From Lewinellaceae bacterium (GTDB taxonomy: Bacteria > Bacteroidota > Bacteroidia > Chitinophagales > Saprospiraceae): 64,000 nt of DNA. A program made the position numbers and the translations under genes. Within the stretch, counting starts at the first letter, position 1, and each line of letters begins with the position of its first letter. A model generated the notes under the pieces. It was not told the origin of the DNA. It saw only the letters and a list, made by a program, of their open reading frames with translations, and searched no databases. Shown here piece by piece: positions 24,358 to 33,905 of the stretch. The stretch spans positions 62,001 through 126,000 of the forward strand of contig JACJYC010000007.1 in NCBI GenBank assembly GCA_020636325.1, given 5' to 3'.

Positions 24358-27300
24358 ATGAATAGCTTCCATTTACGTACTGCTCTCCTTGCAATTTTAT
24401 TGTTGGGCCTGATGCTGAAGGTATCTGCCCAAAGCGCCAGTATTACCGAAGGTTGCGCACCGCTGCAGGTTCAGTTCAGCCCGCCCGCCGGCGTCAACGC
24501 CTTCTTCTGGGATTTTAAAAACGGGAACAATTCCATCCTGTCCAATCCCACGGCAACCTTTACCACTCCAGGCACCTATGTGGTTGAATTCAGCCCCGGC
24601 AACGGCCTTCCCGTATTGGGCACCGTTACCGTCAATGTCTACCCGAAACCCGTCGTTTCCTACGTCACGGATACCACGATCGGTTGCAAGCCGCTGACCG
24701 TCAATTTCGAGAACGCCTCAACCGTCGACCCCAATGTGCCCATCACCCAAACCACCTGGGTATTCGGCGACGGAGGCAGCGCCGTTGACGTCAATACCAT
24801 TTCGCACACGTATACGACCGGAGGGACCTTTACCGTCTCCCTCCAACTGGAATCCTCGCTCCAGGGTTGTACCGCCATCGCCCAGACGCCGGGCCTGATC
24901 CAGGTTTCCAGCATCCCGAATCTGGCGTTCACCACCCAGCCCAACCCCGCGGTGATCTGCTCGGCCCCGGCGCAGGTGTCCTTCATCAACCAGACCCCCG
25001 GCAGCGGGCTGGTATTCGAATGGGATTTCGGCAACGGCCAGACCTTCATCGGCCGCACGCCGCCGCCGGTCAACTACGCGGTTGAAGGCACCTATACCGT
25101 CAGCCTGACCGCCATCGATTTCATCGGTTGCCCCGAAACCATTACCCACCAGGTCAGAGTAGGTCCGCCCCATGCCAATTTCATGATCAGGGATACCCTC
25201 TGCTGGAAAGATACCACCTTGTTCGAAAACCTGTCGGACCCCGGCTTCTATGAGTGGAATTTCGGCCCCAACGCCAATCCCTCCACCTCTAATGAGGCCA
25301 ATCCGATTGTCATTTTTACCGAACCTGGTTTTGTAGACATCAACCTGAAGGTAACCTCCGCAGACGGCGCCTGCTCCGCAGATACCACCATTTCGGTATA
25401 TATCGAAAAGCCGGATGCCTCTTTTGCGCTCGATCCGGCGTATACCTGCACTACCCCGACAACCTTTACCTTTAACCCCGTCAACGAGAACGCCGCGGAA
25501 TACATCTGGTTTTTCAACGACTTTTCCAAAGCATTCGACGTGCACCCTACCTGGACCTACGACGCCGGCGACGATCCCTATATTGAAAAAGGACAGGACG
25601 TCATCTTCACCGCGCTGGTGATCCGGACCCCGGCCGGTTGCATGGATACCCTGGCCCGGTATGACACCATCCACACGGCTTACGCCAACTTCATGCCCGA
25701 CGTGATCAACGGTTGCGCACCGCTGGCCGTCACCTTCAGCGACTCCAGCTCTTCCAGAGAGCCGATTATCCGGTACAGCTACCTATACGGCGACGGCAAT
25801 TCGGAAGACCTGACCACCGATGACCCGCACACGCATACCTTCACCCAACCCGGTGAATACGATGTGCGCCTGATCATCGAGAACGCCGCAGGCTGCATCG
25901 ATACGTCCGCCGTCATTACCATAGAAGTGGGCGAACCCATTGCCGCCGATTTCATGGCGGATAAATCGGACGTATGCCGGGGCGATACCGTCCATTTGTC
26001 CACCATTACCCTGGACCCCAGGATCGATTCCTGGCACTTCGAAACGGACGACAGCCGGTCCTCGCATTGCTACCTCGAAGGCGAAACGGACTGGGTTTTC
26101 CAGACCGAAACCGGCCCGAAGGACGTCACCCTGACCGTAGAGTACAACGGCTGCTTCAGCTCGCTGACCAAGGAGGACCTCATCAACGTCCGGGGTCCGA
26201 TCGCCAAAATGTACTATGAAATGGATTGTTCGGATCCGTTCACCTATACGTTCCGCGACAGCAGCTACGATGCCACCGTCATCACCTGGGATTTCGGCGA
26301 CGGCATGACCGGCTCCGGTTCAGAAGTAGCGCATACCTATGCCGCAACCGGCGATTATACCGTAAAGCTGACCGCCGAGAACCCTGGCACCGGGTGCGCC
26401 CCGTCCGTAGACTCCACTGTGGTTTTTGTCCGGAAAGTGGAAGCAAAATTCGAAATTGACGACAAGATCTGCATCGGCAGCGAGGTCGACCTTGACGCGT
26501 CGCAGTCCATCGACGTCGAGAACTGTTGCTGGAAAGGGTATACCTGGTTCTTTGAGATTTCCAACCGCCCGATCACCACTCAGGACAGCTCCATCAAGTT
26601 CACCTTCACCAATCCGGGCCTGGAGACCCTGAAACTCGAAGTAGAGGACATCAACGGTTGCAAGGATACCCTGAGCAGGCAAACCACCATTTACGATATC
26701 CAGGCGAATTTCAGCCTCAGCGATACGTCCATCTGCTTTCCGACAACGGTCAATTTCACAGACCTGAGTACCGCGGATACCACCATTACCTCCTGGATGT
26801 GGGACTTCGGCGGCGTAGGCACCAGCACGGCCCAGAATCCGTCCTTCACCTTCGGAGGAGCCATCGGCGAATCGCTGTCCATCCAACTCAACATCGAAGA
26901 CGCGCTGGGATGCAAAGGGCAGTTCCAGAAGGATATTTCCATTTATAACCCCTTCAGCATCGTTCAGGCGTCCGACAACACGATCTGTGCCGGGCAACAG
27001 GTGGATTTCAGCGCCACCGACTACACCGATGCGGGTTCGAGCCTGATGTTCAACTGGACGCTCGGCAACGGACAGACCGCCAGCGGGCAAACCGCTTCAG
27101 CGGTGTACAACCAGGCCGGCACCTTTACCGCCACGCTCAACTTTGAAGAGATCGGCACCGGCTGCAAAGGCACTACCACCCAGAATATCTTCGTCCAGGA
27201 TTACCCGCAGGCGGCCTTTGCCTCCAGCGTCGACGGCCAGGATGTGATCTGCGCACCGGCCCAGATCCAGTTCACCGACGAAAGCGTATCCAATTTCAAC

Positions 27301-28482
27301 CTGTTCTACGTCTGGGATTTCGGCAACGGACAGATCTCTACCATCGCCAATCCGCTGGCTACATTTGACAAAGGCACCTATACCGTTACGCAAACCGTAT
27401 CGACGCCGTACGGTTGCTCCAATACCACCACGGAAGAATATACCCTGATCGGCCCCGACGGCGACTTCGACATCGTCCCGACAGCCATTTGCGTCGGAGA
27501 ATCGGCTACGTTCACCCTCAAGGATACGGCCAATGTCAGCTCCTGGACCTGGGATTTCGGCGACGGCTCAACGGAGGACAATACCAACCCGGCCACCCAC
27601 ACCTATTCCAACGTGGCCAGCACCGGCCCGCGCGATGTGGTCCTCATCCTGAAGAGCGATGAAACCGGGTGCATTTACGAAGTAACCAAATCCCTCTTCA
27701 TCGGAGCGGCAGAAGCCGACGTGGTGGATATCGCAGCCTGCGAAGGGGACACCATTATCCTCAGCGTTGTCAACCCGATCCAGGGCGCTTCGTACCTCTG
27801 GTCGCCCGGCAATCAACTGCTGGACAGCCCGACATCGCCCAACCCCAGGTTAATTGCCAATAACGATCTCACCTATAGCGTGACCGTAACGGTCGGCCCC
27901 GGTTGTACCGCCTCCGACCAGGCCAACATCACGGTCATTCCCGAGGTCAATTTTACGGCGCCGGACACCATCCGCGTACTGGAAGGCCAGGAAGTCACCC
28001 TGACCGGCCCGACGGATACCGAGTTTTATACCCTCAGCTGGTCGCCGTCCGGCGATCTGAGCTGCAGCGATTGCCCTACGCCGACCTTCACCTCCAAGGA
28101 CGATATCACGTATTTCCTCACCCTGAGCGCCGACGGCAATTGCCGGGAGTACGAATTCCCGTTCCCGATCGACGTGATCACCGACGAAGTGCTGGTACCC
28201 AACGTATTCACCCCCAACAACGACAAGATCAACGATGAGTTCAGGGTCTACAGCGAATTGATCGCGGCCGGTACCGGGTTCCTGAAGGTCGAACTCATGC
28301 GGGTTTACAACCGCTGGGGAGAACTGGTCTTCGAAGGCTCCGGCGACAACGCGGTTTGGGACGGCAACTACAAGGGCAAGCCCGCCCCGTCCGACGCCTA
28401 CATGTACATCATCAATGTCAGCTACCCTGGCCTGGGCAATTCTTCTACCGTTCTGAAAGGAGACGTGACGTTGCTGAGGTAA
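24358..28482 (+). CDS. Giant secreted PKD-repeat protein with T9SS type B sorting domain
   Basis: The ATG at 24358 gives a signal peptide (MNSFHLRTALLAILLLGLML, cut after VSAQ); upstream in-frame Met codons would bury it. 1374 residues. Many PKD domains follow, each with WxFGDG or WDFGNG and a final TYTV strand (WVFGDGGSAVDVN, WDFGNGQTFIG, WDFGDGMTGSG, WDFGDGSTEDNTN), separated by Cys-containing linkers. The C-terminal 98 residues (VLVPNVFTPNNDKINDEF, VYNRWGELVFE, WDGNYKGKPAPSDAYMYII) form the gliding-motility-associated/T9SS type B sorting domain. It should be exported by the type IX system and act as a surface adhesin or matrix protein. Stop-to-start spacing to the next giant gene is 200 bp. 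Confidence 0.93.
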   Translation: MNSFHLRTALLAILLLGLMLKVSAQSASITEGCAPLQVQFSPPAGVNAFFWDFKNGNNSILSNPTATFTTPGTYVVEFSPGNGLPVLGTVTVNVYPKPVVSYVTDTTIGCKPLTVNFENASTVDPNVPITQTTWVFGDGGSAVDVNTISHTYTTGGTFTVSLQLESSLQGCTAIAQTPGLIQVSSIPNLAFTTQPNPAVICSAPAQVSFINQTPGSGLVFEWDFGNGQTFIGRTPPPVNYAVEGTYTVSLTAIDFIGCPETITHQVRVGPPHANFMIRDTLCWKDTTLFENLSDPGFYEWNFGPNANPSTSNEANPIVIFTEPGFVDINLKVTSADGACSADTTISVYIEKPDASFALDPAYTCTTPTTFTFNPVNENAAEYIWFFNDFSKAFDVHPTWTYDAGDDPYIEKGQDVIFTALVIRTPAGCMDTLARYDTIHTAYANFMPDVINGCAPLAVTFSDSSSSREPIIRYSYLYGDGNSEDLTTDDPHTHTFTQPGEYDVRLIIENAAGCIDTSAVITIEVGEPIAADFMADKSDVCRGDTVHLSTITLDPRIDSWHFETDDSRSSHCYLEGETDWVFQTETGPKDVTLTVEYNGCFSSLTKEDLINVRGPIAKMYYEMDCSDPFTYTFRDSSYDATVITWDFGDGMTGSGSEVAHTYAATGDYTVKLTAENPGTGCAPSVDSTVVFVRKVEAKFEIDDKICIGSEVDLDASQSIDVENCCWKGYTWFFEISNRPITTQDSSIKFTFTNPGLETLKLEVEDINGCKDTLSRQTTIYDIQANFSLSDTSICFPTTVNFTDLSTADTTITSWMWDFGGVGTSTAQNPSFTFGGAIGESLSIQLNIEDALGCKGQFQKDISIYNPFSIVQASDNTICAGQQVDFSATDYTDAGSSLMFNWTLGNGQTASGQTASAVYNQAGTFTATLNFEEIGTGCKGTTTQNIFVQDYPQAAFASSVDGQDVICAPAQIQFTDESVSNFNLFYVWDFGNGQISTIANPLATFDKGTYTVTQTVSTPYGCSNTTTEEYTLIGPDGDFDIVPTAICVGESATFTLKDTANVSSWTWDFGDGSTEDNTNPATHTYSNVASTGPRDVVLILKSDETGCIYEVTKSLFIGAAEADVVDIAACEGDTIILSVVNPIQGASYLWSPGNQLLDSPTSPNPRLIANNDLTYSVTVTVGPGCTASDQANITVIPEVNFTAPDTIRVLEGQEVTLTGPTDTEFYTLSWSPSGDLSCSDCPTPTFTSKDDITYFLTLSADGNCREYEFPFPIDVITDEVLVPNVFTPNNDKINDEFRVYSELIAAGTGFLKVELMRVYNRWGELVFEGSGDNAVWDGNYKGKPAPSDAYMYIINVSYPGLGNSSTVLKGDVTLLR

Positions 28483-28509
28483 GGATAGGCCGATCAGGAT
28501 TCGCTTTAA

Positions 28510-28556
28510 GCAAATTACGCGTCGGACACCTGCCAGGTATCCGACGCGTAATTTGC
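28510..28556. repeat. 47-bp palindrome of the TCGGACACCT family
   Basis: Two 23-bp arms with one mismatch and a 1-nt loop. The core is CGTCGGACACCTG against CAGGTATCCGACG. The same core recurs at 37738-37772. It may act as a terminator after the PKD gene but lacks a T-run. Confidence 0.9.
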
Positions 28557-28682
28557 ACAAACCGCCTAAGCCAATCATTCATCCGATCAGGTAACCATTT
28601 TGGAAAAATCACTTTTGGCAAGGTTTTTGGACCCTTCCTCCAAAAGCCATTTTTTATTTTGTCAATTTAAAATCCCATTCCT

Positions 28683-31600
28683 ATGTACAGAATAATACAA
28701 CTATCCGTACTGCTTGCCTGCCTGCTTCCTGCCCGTTACGCATCGGCCCAGCCCTTGTTGCGGATATGGAACGAAGAAGCTGTTCAGGGCGACGTGGTTC
28801 ACCTGGAATTCCGGGTGTTCAACTTCAATGACGTTACCCGCCTGCATATTCCGTTTTTCATTCCCGGCGACAAATTGCAGCTCCAGGGGATGGACGGGTT
28901 CCAGCTTCCGGGGCTGTCTTCCGCCAATTTCACGATCACCAATCAGCCTTCGGGCAAACTCGTCACGCTGGACTGGTATGCCGGCTCGGATACGGAAGGC
29001 GTTACCGTACCCGCCGGTGAAGCCGTTTTCCGGTTTACGGTGAAGGTCCTGGAAGAATGCGGGATCGCTACCATAAACATCTGGCCGGGCACAAGCGTTT
29101 CAACCGTTCTCAATCCGGCGGGTGAGCCCAATATCATGATCGACGGCGGCAGCATAAATGTCACGGGATGCCTCCCGGACCGGAACCTGGCGCTTGTTTT
29201 CAGCGACGCTTACGGCAGCCCCGGTGAGACGGTCTGCGTACAGGTAGCCGCCGAAAATTTCGAGAACATGCTGGCCATCCAGTACTCCATCGAATACGAC
29301 GCCAACAGCCTGGCCCTGCAATCCATCAGCGGGTACAACCTGGCGGGACTTTCCAATTCCAATTTTGGATACAACAGCCTCCCCTTCATCTGGCCGGGTT
29401 CGATAGCCCATTCCTGGACCGATCCCGACCTGGCCGGCGTAACGATTCCGGACGGGACCGTGATGTACCAGCTGTGTTTCAACGTACTGCCCGGCGCGGC
29501 CGATACCTCCTGGGTAAGGCTGGCCCAGGACCCGACCCTCACGGAGGCTATTGACGGAGATGAAGCGATCATCAAACTGGAGGGCCTTTCAGGCAGGGTG
29601 ATCACCAATACGCAAGGGTCCGGTTTCAAGGTCGAACTATACGACATCGGGTCGGCGAGTTGCGCGCAGCCCGACGGCGGTTCGGTGGATGTAGCAGTCT
29701 CCGGCGGCCAACAACCGTACACCTACCAATGGTCGGGACCGAACGGCTTCACCGCAACCACCGATGACCTCCAAAACCTGGAAGCCGGGCAATACCACCT
29801 TACCGTGACCGATCATCAGGGAGAAGTCCGCACGCTGACGGCAGAGGTCGAATTTGACGGCCCGATCCTCGCAGTCAGTTCCGATACCACTATTTGTCCG
29901 GGTGATGTACTCCAGTTTCAGGTCCTGGGCTCGCCGGGCAGCACCTATTCCTGGTCGCCGGCGACGGCATTAAGCTGCACCGATTGCCCCAATCCTTCGG
30001 CAGCGCCGGCAGAAAGTACGGTCTATTCCGTGACGGTGGAAGATCCTTCGGGATGCACGGAAACCGCCCGGATCGATGTAGAGGTCCGGAATTACCAGGA
30101 TTTCGGCCTGCTCCAATTCAGCAACAGTCCGGTTTGCAACGGCGATACGCTGTTTTTATACAACAACCTTCCCGGCGGCCAGTCCTATGTCTGGTCGGGC
30201 CCGAACGGATATGGCTCCATCAACCCAACGCCTGTCATTTATCCGGTTTCCGGATTCTACAACGGCCCCTATACCCTGTCGGTCATCGACGAGTACGGTT
30301 GCACGGCGCAGGCTTCATTTGACGTGGATATCAGGGTCAAACCCTTTGTTCAGGTCAATGTCCTCGACCCGGCATGCGCAGGAGACGGCACCTGGATCGT
30401 TGACCTGACCGTGACGAGCGACGGGACCAGCACCTACACGTACAATTGGGATACCGGCGCCGATACCCAGGACATCCAGATCACCCAACCCGGTACCTTT
30501 TCGGTTACCGTGACCTCTTCCAACGGTTGCTTCTCGGAAAAGACCATCGAATTGACCGAATTGACCGAACCCGCCCCGGTCGAACTGACCGCGGATATCC
30601 TCCAGAAACCGCTTTGTCCGGATACAGCGGATGGGATAGTGCTCATCAATACAACCGGCGGAACTCCGCCGTACACGTTCTCCTTGTCCAATGGAACGGC
30701 CCCCGAAGGCGCCGGGATTTCCGACCTTTCCATGGGCACCTACGTCGTTACGGCCACCGATTCCAGAGGGTGCATGGGCATGACCTCCTTTGTCCTGTCG
30801 CCGGCCCTCGAACAATGCGAGATCCAGTTGGCATCCCTGATCGGCAGCGGAGAGACCCTGGACTGGTGCAGCCAGGAACTGACGGGCGACGAACCGTTAA
30901 CGATCTCCACCGGCAGCTGCAGTCCTCCTGATCCAGGCATCCTGGATGTTGAGATCCTGAACGGCGAGGTTTGCGCCTCCATTACCGGCGTTGACGAAGG
31001 CGGCGGCCTGATCTGCTGGCAATTGTGCCGCCCGGACGGATCATGCGTCAGTCTTAGCTGGCAGATCAGCGTCGGGCAACCCGGCGTCTGGCCAGGGGAT
31101 ACGGACGATAACGGCGTAGCCGACCAGTACGACCTGCTGCCCATCGGGCTGGCGTTCGGCAGTGCGGGGCCTTCCAGGTCGAATGCCGGGATAGAATGGG
31201 CCGAACAAAATGGGATCTACTGGACCGATTCAACGCCGGAATCCCTGACCAATTTCGCTTATATCGACGCGGACGGCGACGGCGATATTTCAGCCGCCGA
31301 CACGGCAGCCATCCGTCAGAACTGGCAACTGGAGCACAGCTTCCTGCCCGGCGGCGGGCCATGGTCGGAAGATGCGCGCGAAGGCCTGTCGATTTTTGTC
31401 CAGACGAACGAGGTGGTTCCCGGTCAGAACGCCGTGTTCTCCATCGACCTGGGCTTGCCGAACGAGACCCCGCTGAATGTGTACGGGCTGGCGTTCAACC
31501 TGAACTACGACCCGACATGGGTGGTTCCCGGCAGCGCTTACGTGACCTTCGAAGGCTCCTGGCTGGGAAATGACCTGCTGACCTTGCAAAGAGAGACTGA

Positions 31601-32072
31601 GGCCGGTAAAATTGCCGTGGCGCTGACGCGAACGAACGGGCAAAACACCTCCGGGCTCGGCGCCGTTGCCTACCTGCACTTCAAGGTCAAAGAAGATGCC
31701 GGCAACGAGGCGTTGATCAGCTTCAACCCGTCCGAGGTCCGGTTGATCGACCAGGCCGAAACCCTGATACCGGTAAGTGCGCTGTCCACCGAATCGGGCA
31801 TCATTACCAGCGTCCGCAACCCTGATTTGAAAGGAAAACTGAAGCTGTATCCCAACCCGGCTTCATCCGTCGCCTGGCTGGAGGCCTCGCCGGATCTGCA
31901 AGTTTCGCAAATCAGCATCCTGGACCTGACCGGCAAAGTGATCTGGGAAACAAATAGGACAACCGGAGATTCCCGCATTCAATTACCCGGGCTTTTAGCG
32001 GGCGTGTACGTTGTCCGCGTGCAAACCGCCCTGGGCGCCTGGGCAGACCGGCTTGTGGTTGGAAAAAACTAA
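28683..32072 (+). CDS. Secreted cohesin- and dockerin-containing protein with T9SS type A sorting domain
   Basis: 1129 residues with a signal peptide (1-22, ASAQ). Residues about 25-300 hold two cohesin-like beta-sandwiches (EEAVQGDVVHLEFRVFNF; GSPGETVCVQVAAENFENMLAIQYSIEYD). The middle has Ig/SprB-like repeats (GGQQPYTYQWSGPNGF, GGTPPYTFSLSNG). Residues about 800-885 form a dockerin-type segment with two EF-hand loops, DTDDNGVADQYDL and DADGDGDISAADT. A third cohesin-like domain follows (VPGQNAVFSIDLGLP, VYGLAFNLNYDPTWV). The end (LKLYPNPASSVAWLEA to GVYVVRVQTALG) is a T9SS type A sorting domain. Having both partners of a cohesin-dockerin pair in one chain would allow self-assembly on the cell surface. 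Confidence 0.9.
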   Translation: MYRIIQLSVLLACLLPARYASAQPLLRIWNEEAVQGDVVHLEFRVFNFNDVTRLHIPFFIPGDKLQLQGMDGFQLPGLSSANFTITNQPSGKLVTLDWYAGSDTEGVTVPAGEAVFRFTVKVLEECGIATINIWPGTSVSTVLNPAGEPNIMIDGGSINVTGCLPDRNLALVFSDAYGSPGETVCVQVAAENFENMLAIQYSIEYDANSLALQSISGYNLAGLSNSNFGYNSLPFIWPGSIAHSWTDPDLAGVTIPDGTVMYQLCFNVLPGAADTSWVRLAQDPTLTEAIDGDEAIIKLEGLSGRVITNTQGSGFKVELYDIGSASCAQPDGGSVDVAVSGGQQPYTYQWSGPNGFTATTDDLQNLEAGQYHLTVTDHQGEVRTLTAEVEFDGPILAVSSDTTICPGDVLQFQVLGSPGSTYSWSPATALSCTDCPNPSAAPAESTVYSVTVEDPSGCTETARIDVEVRNYQDFGLLQFSNSPVCNGDTLFLYNNLPGGQSYVWSGPNGYGSINPTPVIYPVSGFYNGPYTLSVIDEYGCTAQASFDVDIRVKPFVQVNVLDPACAGDGTWIVDLTVTSDGTSTYTYNWDTGADTQDIQITQPGTFSVTVTSSNGCFSEKTIELTELTEPAPVELTADILQKPLCPDTADGIVLINTTGGTPPYTFSLSNGTAPEGAGISDLSMGTYVVTATDSRGCMGMTSFVLSPALEQCEIQLASLIGSGETLDWCSQELTGDEPLTISTGSCSPPDPGILDVEILNGEVCASITGVDEGGGLICWQLCRPDGSCVSLSWQISVGQPGVWPGDTDDNGVADQYDLLPIGLAFGSAGPSRSNAGIEWAEQNGIYWTDSTPESLTNFAYIDADGDGDISAADTAAIRQNWQLEHSFLPGGGPWSEDAREGLSIFVQTNEVVPGQNAVFSIDLGLPNETPLNVYGLAFNLNYDPTWVVPGSAYVTFEGSWLGNDLLTLQRETEAGKIAVALTRTNGQNTSGLGAVAYLHFKVKEDAGNEALISFNPSEVRLIDQAETLIPVSALSTESGIITSVRNPDLKGKLKLYPNPASSVAWLEASPDLQVSQISILDLTGKVIWETNRTTGDSRIQLPGLLAGVYVVRVQTALGAWADRLVVGKN

Positions 32073-32080
32073 AAAACAAA

Positions 32081-32112
32081 GTGGGCGAGGAATAAAATCA
32101 TCCCTCGCCCAC
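32081..32112 (-). terminator. Terminator of the DUF4440 gene
   Basis: GTGGGCGAGG and CCTCGCCCAC form a perfect 10-bp stem with a 12-nt loop between convergent genes. On the minus strand the stem is followed by TTTGTTTTTTAG, so it works best for the minus-strand gene. Confidence 0.75.
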
Positions 32113-32124
32113 CCTCTCACCCTC

Positions 32125-32604
32125 TCAATTCCCCGTCCCCGGCATTTCCATCACCGGCGTCATCGAGTCGAATTCCACCATCCAATTGCCCTTGATCTTG
32201 CGAACGACCGCCATACCGACGGATTTGCCGCCGAACTGTTGGCCGCCGACCTTGATATCGGCCGAAGACTGCCAGGTCAGGATAGCCACATCCGGCGTAA
32301 GGATTCGTACGGTGGGTTCCTCCAGGATAAATTTCGGCGCTTCATCCACCATTTTCATGAAGGCTTCCCAGGAGGCTTTGAGTTTTTCTTTTCCGATGGT
32401 CAGGCTGCCGTCGGGACCGATCTCTCCGGCATTATCGGTATAAGCTGCCCACATGGCCTCGTTGTTTCCTGTTTCATAGGCCTGGTAAATGCTTTTCCAG
32501 AGGTTTTTGATGGCGGCTTCTTCCGAGCCGGCTCTTTGGGCCTGTGCGGCAAAAGCGATGAGTGCGAATGCGAAGGTCAAGGTGCAAAATTTGATCGTTT
32601 TCAT
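32125..32604 (-). CDS. DUF4440/SnoaL-like secreted protein
   Basis: The ATG at 32604 gives a signal peptide (MKTIKFCTLTFAFALIAFAAQAQ); a longer reading upstream has no sensible N-terminus. 159 residues. The NTF2-like fold is indicated by AAIKNLWKSIYQAYETGNNEAMWAAYTDNAGEIGPDG and the closing VAILTWQSSADIK and VVRKIKGNWMVEFDSM. Such proteins bind or isomerise small ligands; many are uncharacterised. It is convergent with the cohesin gene, with a shared stem-loop between them, and lies 130 bp downstream of the hypothetical gene on the same strand. Confidence 0.82.
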   Translation of the reverse strand: MKTIKFCTLTFAFALIAFAAQAQRAGSEEAAIKNLWKSIYQAYETGNNEAMWAAYTDNAGEIGPDGSLTIGKEKLKASWEAFMKMVDEAPKFILEEPTVRILTPDVAILTWQSSADIKVGGQQFGGKSVGMAVVRKIKGNWMVEFDSMTPVMEMPGTGN

Positions 32605-32734
32605 ACAGTTGTTGTTTTGAAATGGTTTGTTGATGATTAAATTGAACGATGCAAAGATGCAGCTGCCGGCCCCGTCAGGGCATCCGCAAGGTTTTGTAAA
32701 GCCGGTACGTTGATCTGCGTATTTATGCGGATTT

Positions 32735-33385
32735 TCAATGGACCAGGGCCGAATGGAGGGCCGTCCAGCAGCCCACCAGCAGGGAGTCGATCTTTTGCCA
32801 GTCGCTTTCCGCAATGTTGTTACCCATCTGATCGCGGAGTACCATGGCTTCGGTGCGCGATTGGGCGTACCCTGAGAATTTTGCTGCGGGTTCGAGGTAC
32901 ATTTCCCCGGCTTCCTGCGCCAGGATGTTCTCCCAATCGGCGGTGGTGAACTGGTCGGGTTCGCGGCGAATGATCCACCACTCCAGTTCCAGCCCGGCCA
33001 CCTTTTTGTAGTCAAAGGGCTTGTCGCTTAGGCTGTTGATCTCGCAGTAGAATTTTTCAAGGTGCGGCAGCGCTTTGCCGTATTCCGCCCGGTTGTGGCC
33101 TTCCTTGAAGACAAAGGCCGCTTTTGCCGCCCGATAAGCTATGGCAAAGGCACGCCAGAAGGGCGCATGGTACTGCCTGCGCATGAGCCCGGCCAACTGA
33201 AAAAAGAGCCTGACCGGTTTTTTCTCGTAATACGCCCGCCACATATCCGAGTCCATTTTTCCGACGTAAGCCGGATCAAAGGAACGCATATCGCGCCGCC
33301 TGGGGATGTACAGATCCGCTATGACCCACAGGGCCAACAGGACAAAAACTGAACTGACGATCATTTTCGGTTTGATTTTTTTCAT
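32735..33385 (-). CDS. Unrecognised membrane-anchored protein
   Basis: 216 residues. It begins with a basic stretch and one TM segment (MIVSSVFVLLALWVIADLYI, residues 8-27), then RRRD, giving an anchor with the rest outside the cytoplasm or in the periplasm. The body is helical with many Trp, Tyr and Arg (MWRAYYEKKPVRLFFQLAGLMRRQYHAPFWRAF) and a conserved-looking ELEWWIIRRE. It resembles short hypothetical proteins of Bacteroidota, but I cannot assign a family. Codon use agrees with neighbouring genes, which supports that it is real. Confidence 0.7.
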   Translation of the reverse strand: MKKIKPKMIVSSVFVLLALWVIADLYIPRRRDMRSFDPAYVGKMDSDMWRAYYEKKPVRLFFQLAGLMRRQYHAPFWRAFAIAYRAAKAAFVFKEGHNRAEYGKALPHLEKFYCEINSLSDKPFDYKKVAGLELEWWIIRREPDQFTTADWENILAQEAGEMYLEPAAKFSGYAQSRTEAMVLRDQMGNNIAESDWQKIDSLLVGCWTALHSALVH

Positions 33386-33905
33386 AGTAATAGGTTGGTA
33401 TTCAAAGGAAAATGGCCATCCAATGCCTATGCGTACAAAAATAAGGACAGGCGTTGTTCAGTTTTTTGTCCAGGTTGTGTCCGGGTGGAGGTCAAAAAAA
33501 ATGGGAGCGGGTCGATTTTTACAAATTTTTTGTGCTTATTTTATGATTTTTCAAACTTATTTGCTATATTTGTACATTCAAAGTCGCTTCAAGTCATACC
33601 ATTCATCGATTTTCAACCCGTTTCCGGGCGTCAAGGCTCATCTTCATTTTTTGCCGGCAAATAGCGGTCTTTCAAAGCCGTTACCTGTTTGTTTTTCGTG
33701 TGCACCGGTCAAAGGATCGGACGGGCGAAGCTATGCCCGCACAGGAAAAAAGCAGTCGGCATCGAGGTCGGCAGGCTGGTGGGTGGGATCCCACCCCCGG
33801 CTATCAGCCGGGGTATACCGCCCCCACAGGCGCCTTAAAAAATGCCCCCTCCCGGGCATCCGCAGCCGGCCTCCCAAACTTTTACATTCACGCTTTTACC
33901 TTTCC
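33386..33905. other. 520-bp gap with an orphan promoter-like box and two palindromes
   Basis: A TATATTTG box (33565-33572, plus strand) lies in an AT-rich stretch but faces no plus-strand gene, and no -33 TTG is at the right distance. Downstream are two adjacent hairpins, GGGTGGGATCCCACCC (about 33780-33795) and CCCCGGCTATCAGCCGGGG (about 33793-33811). Reading frames here are short and unconvincing. A small RNA is possible but not shown. Confidence 0.4.
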
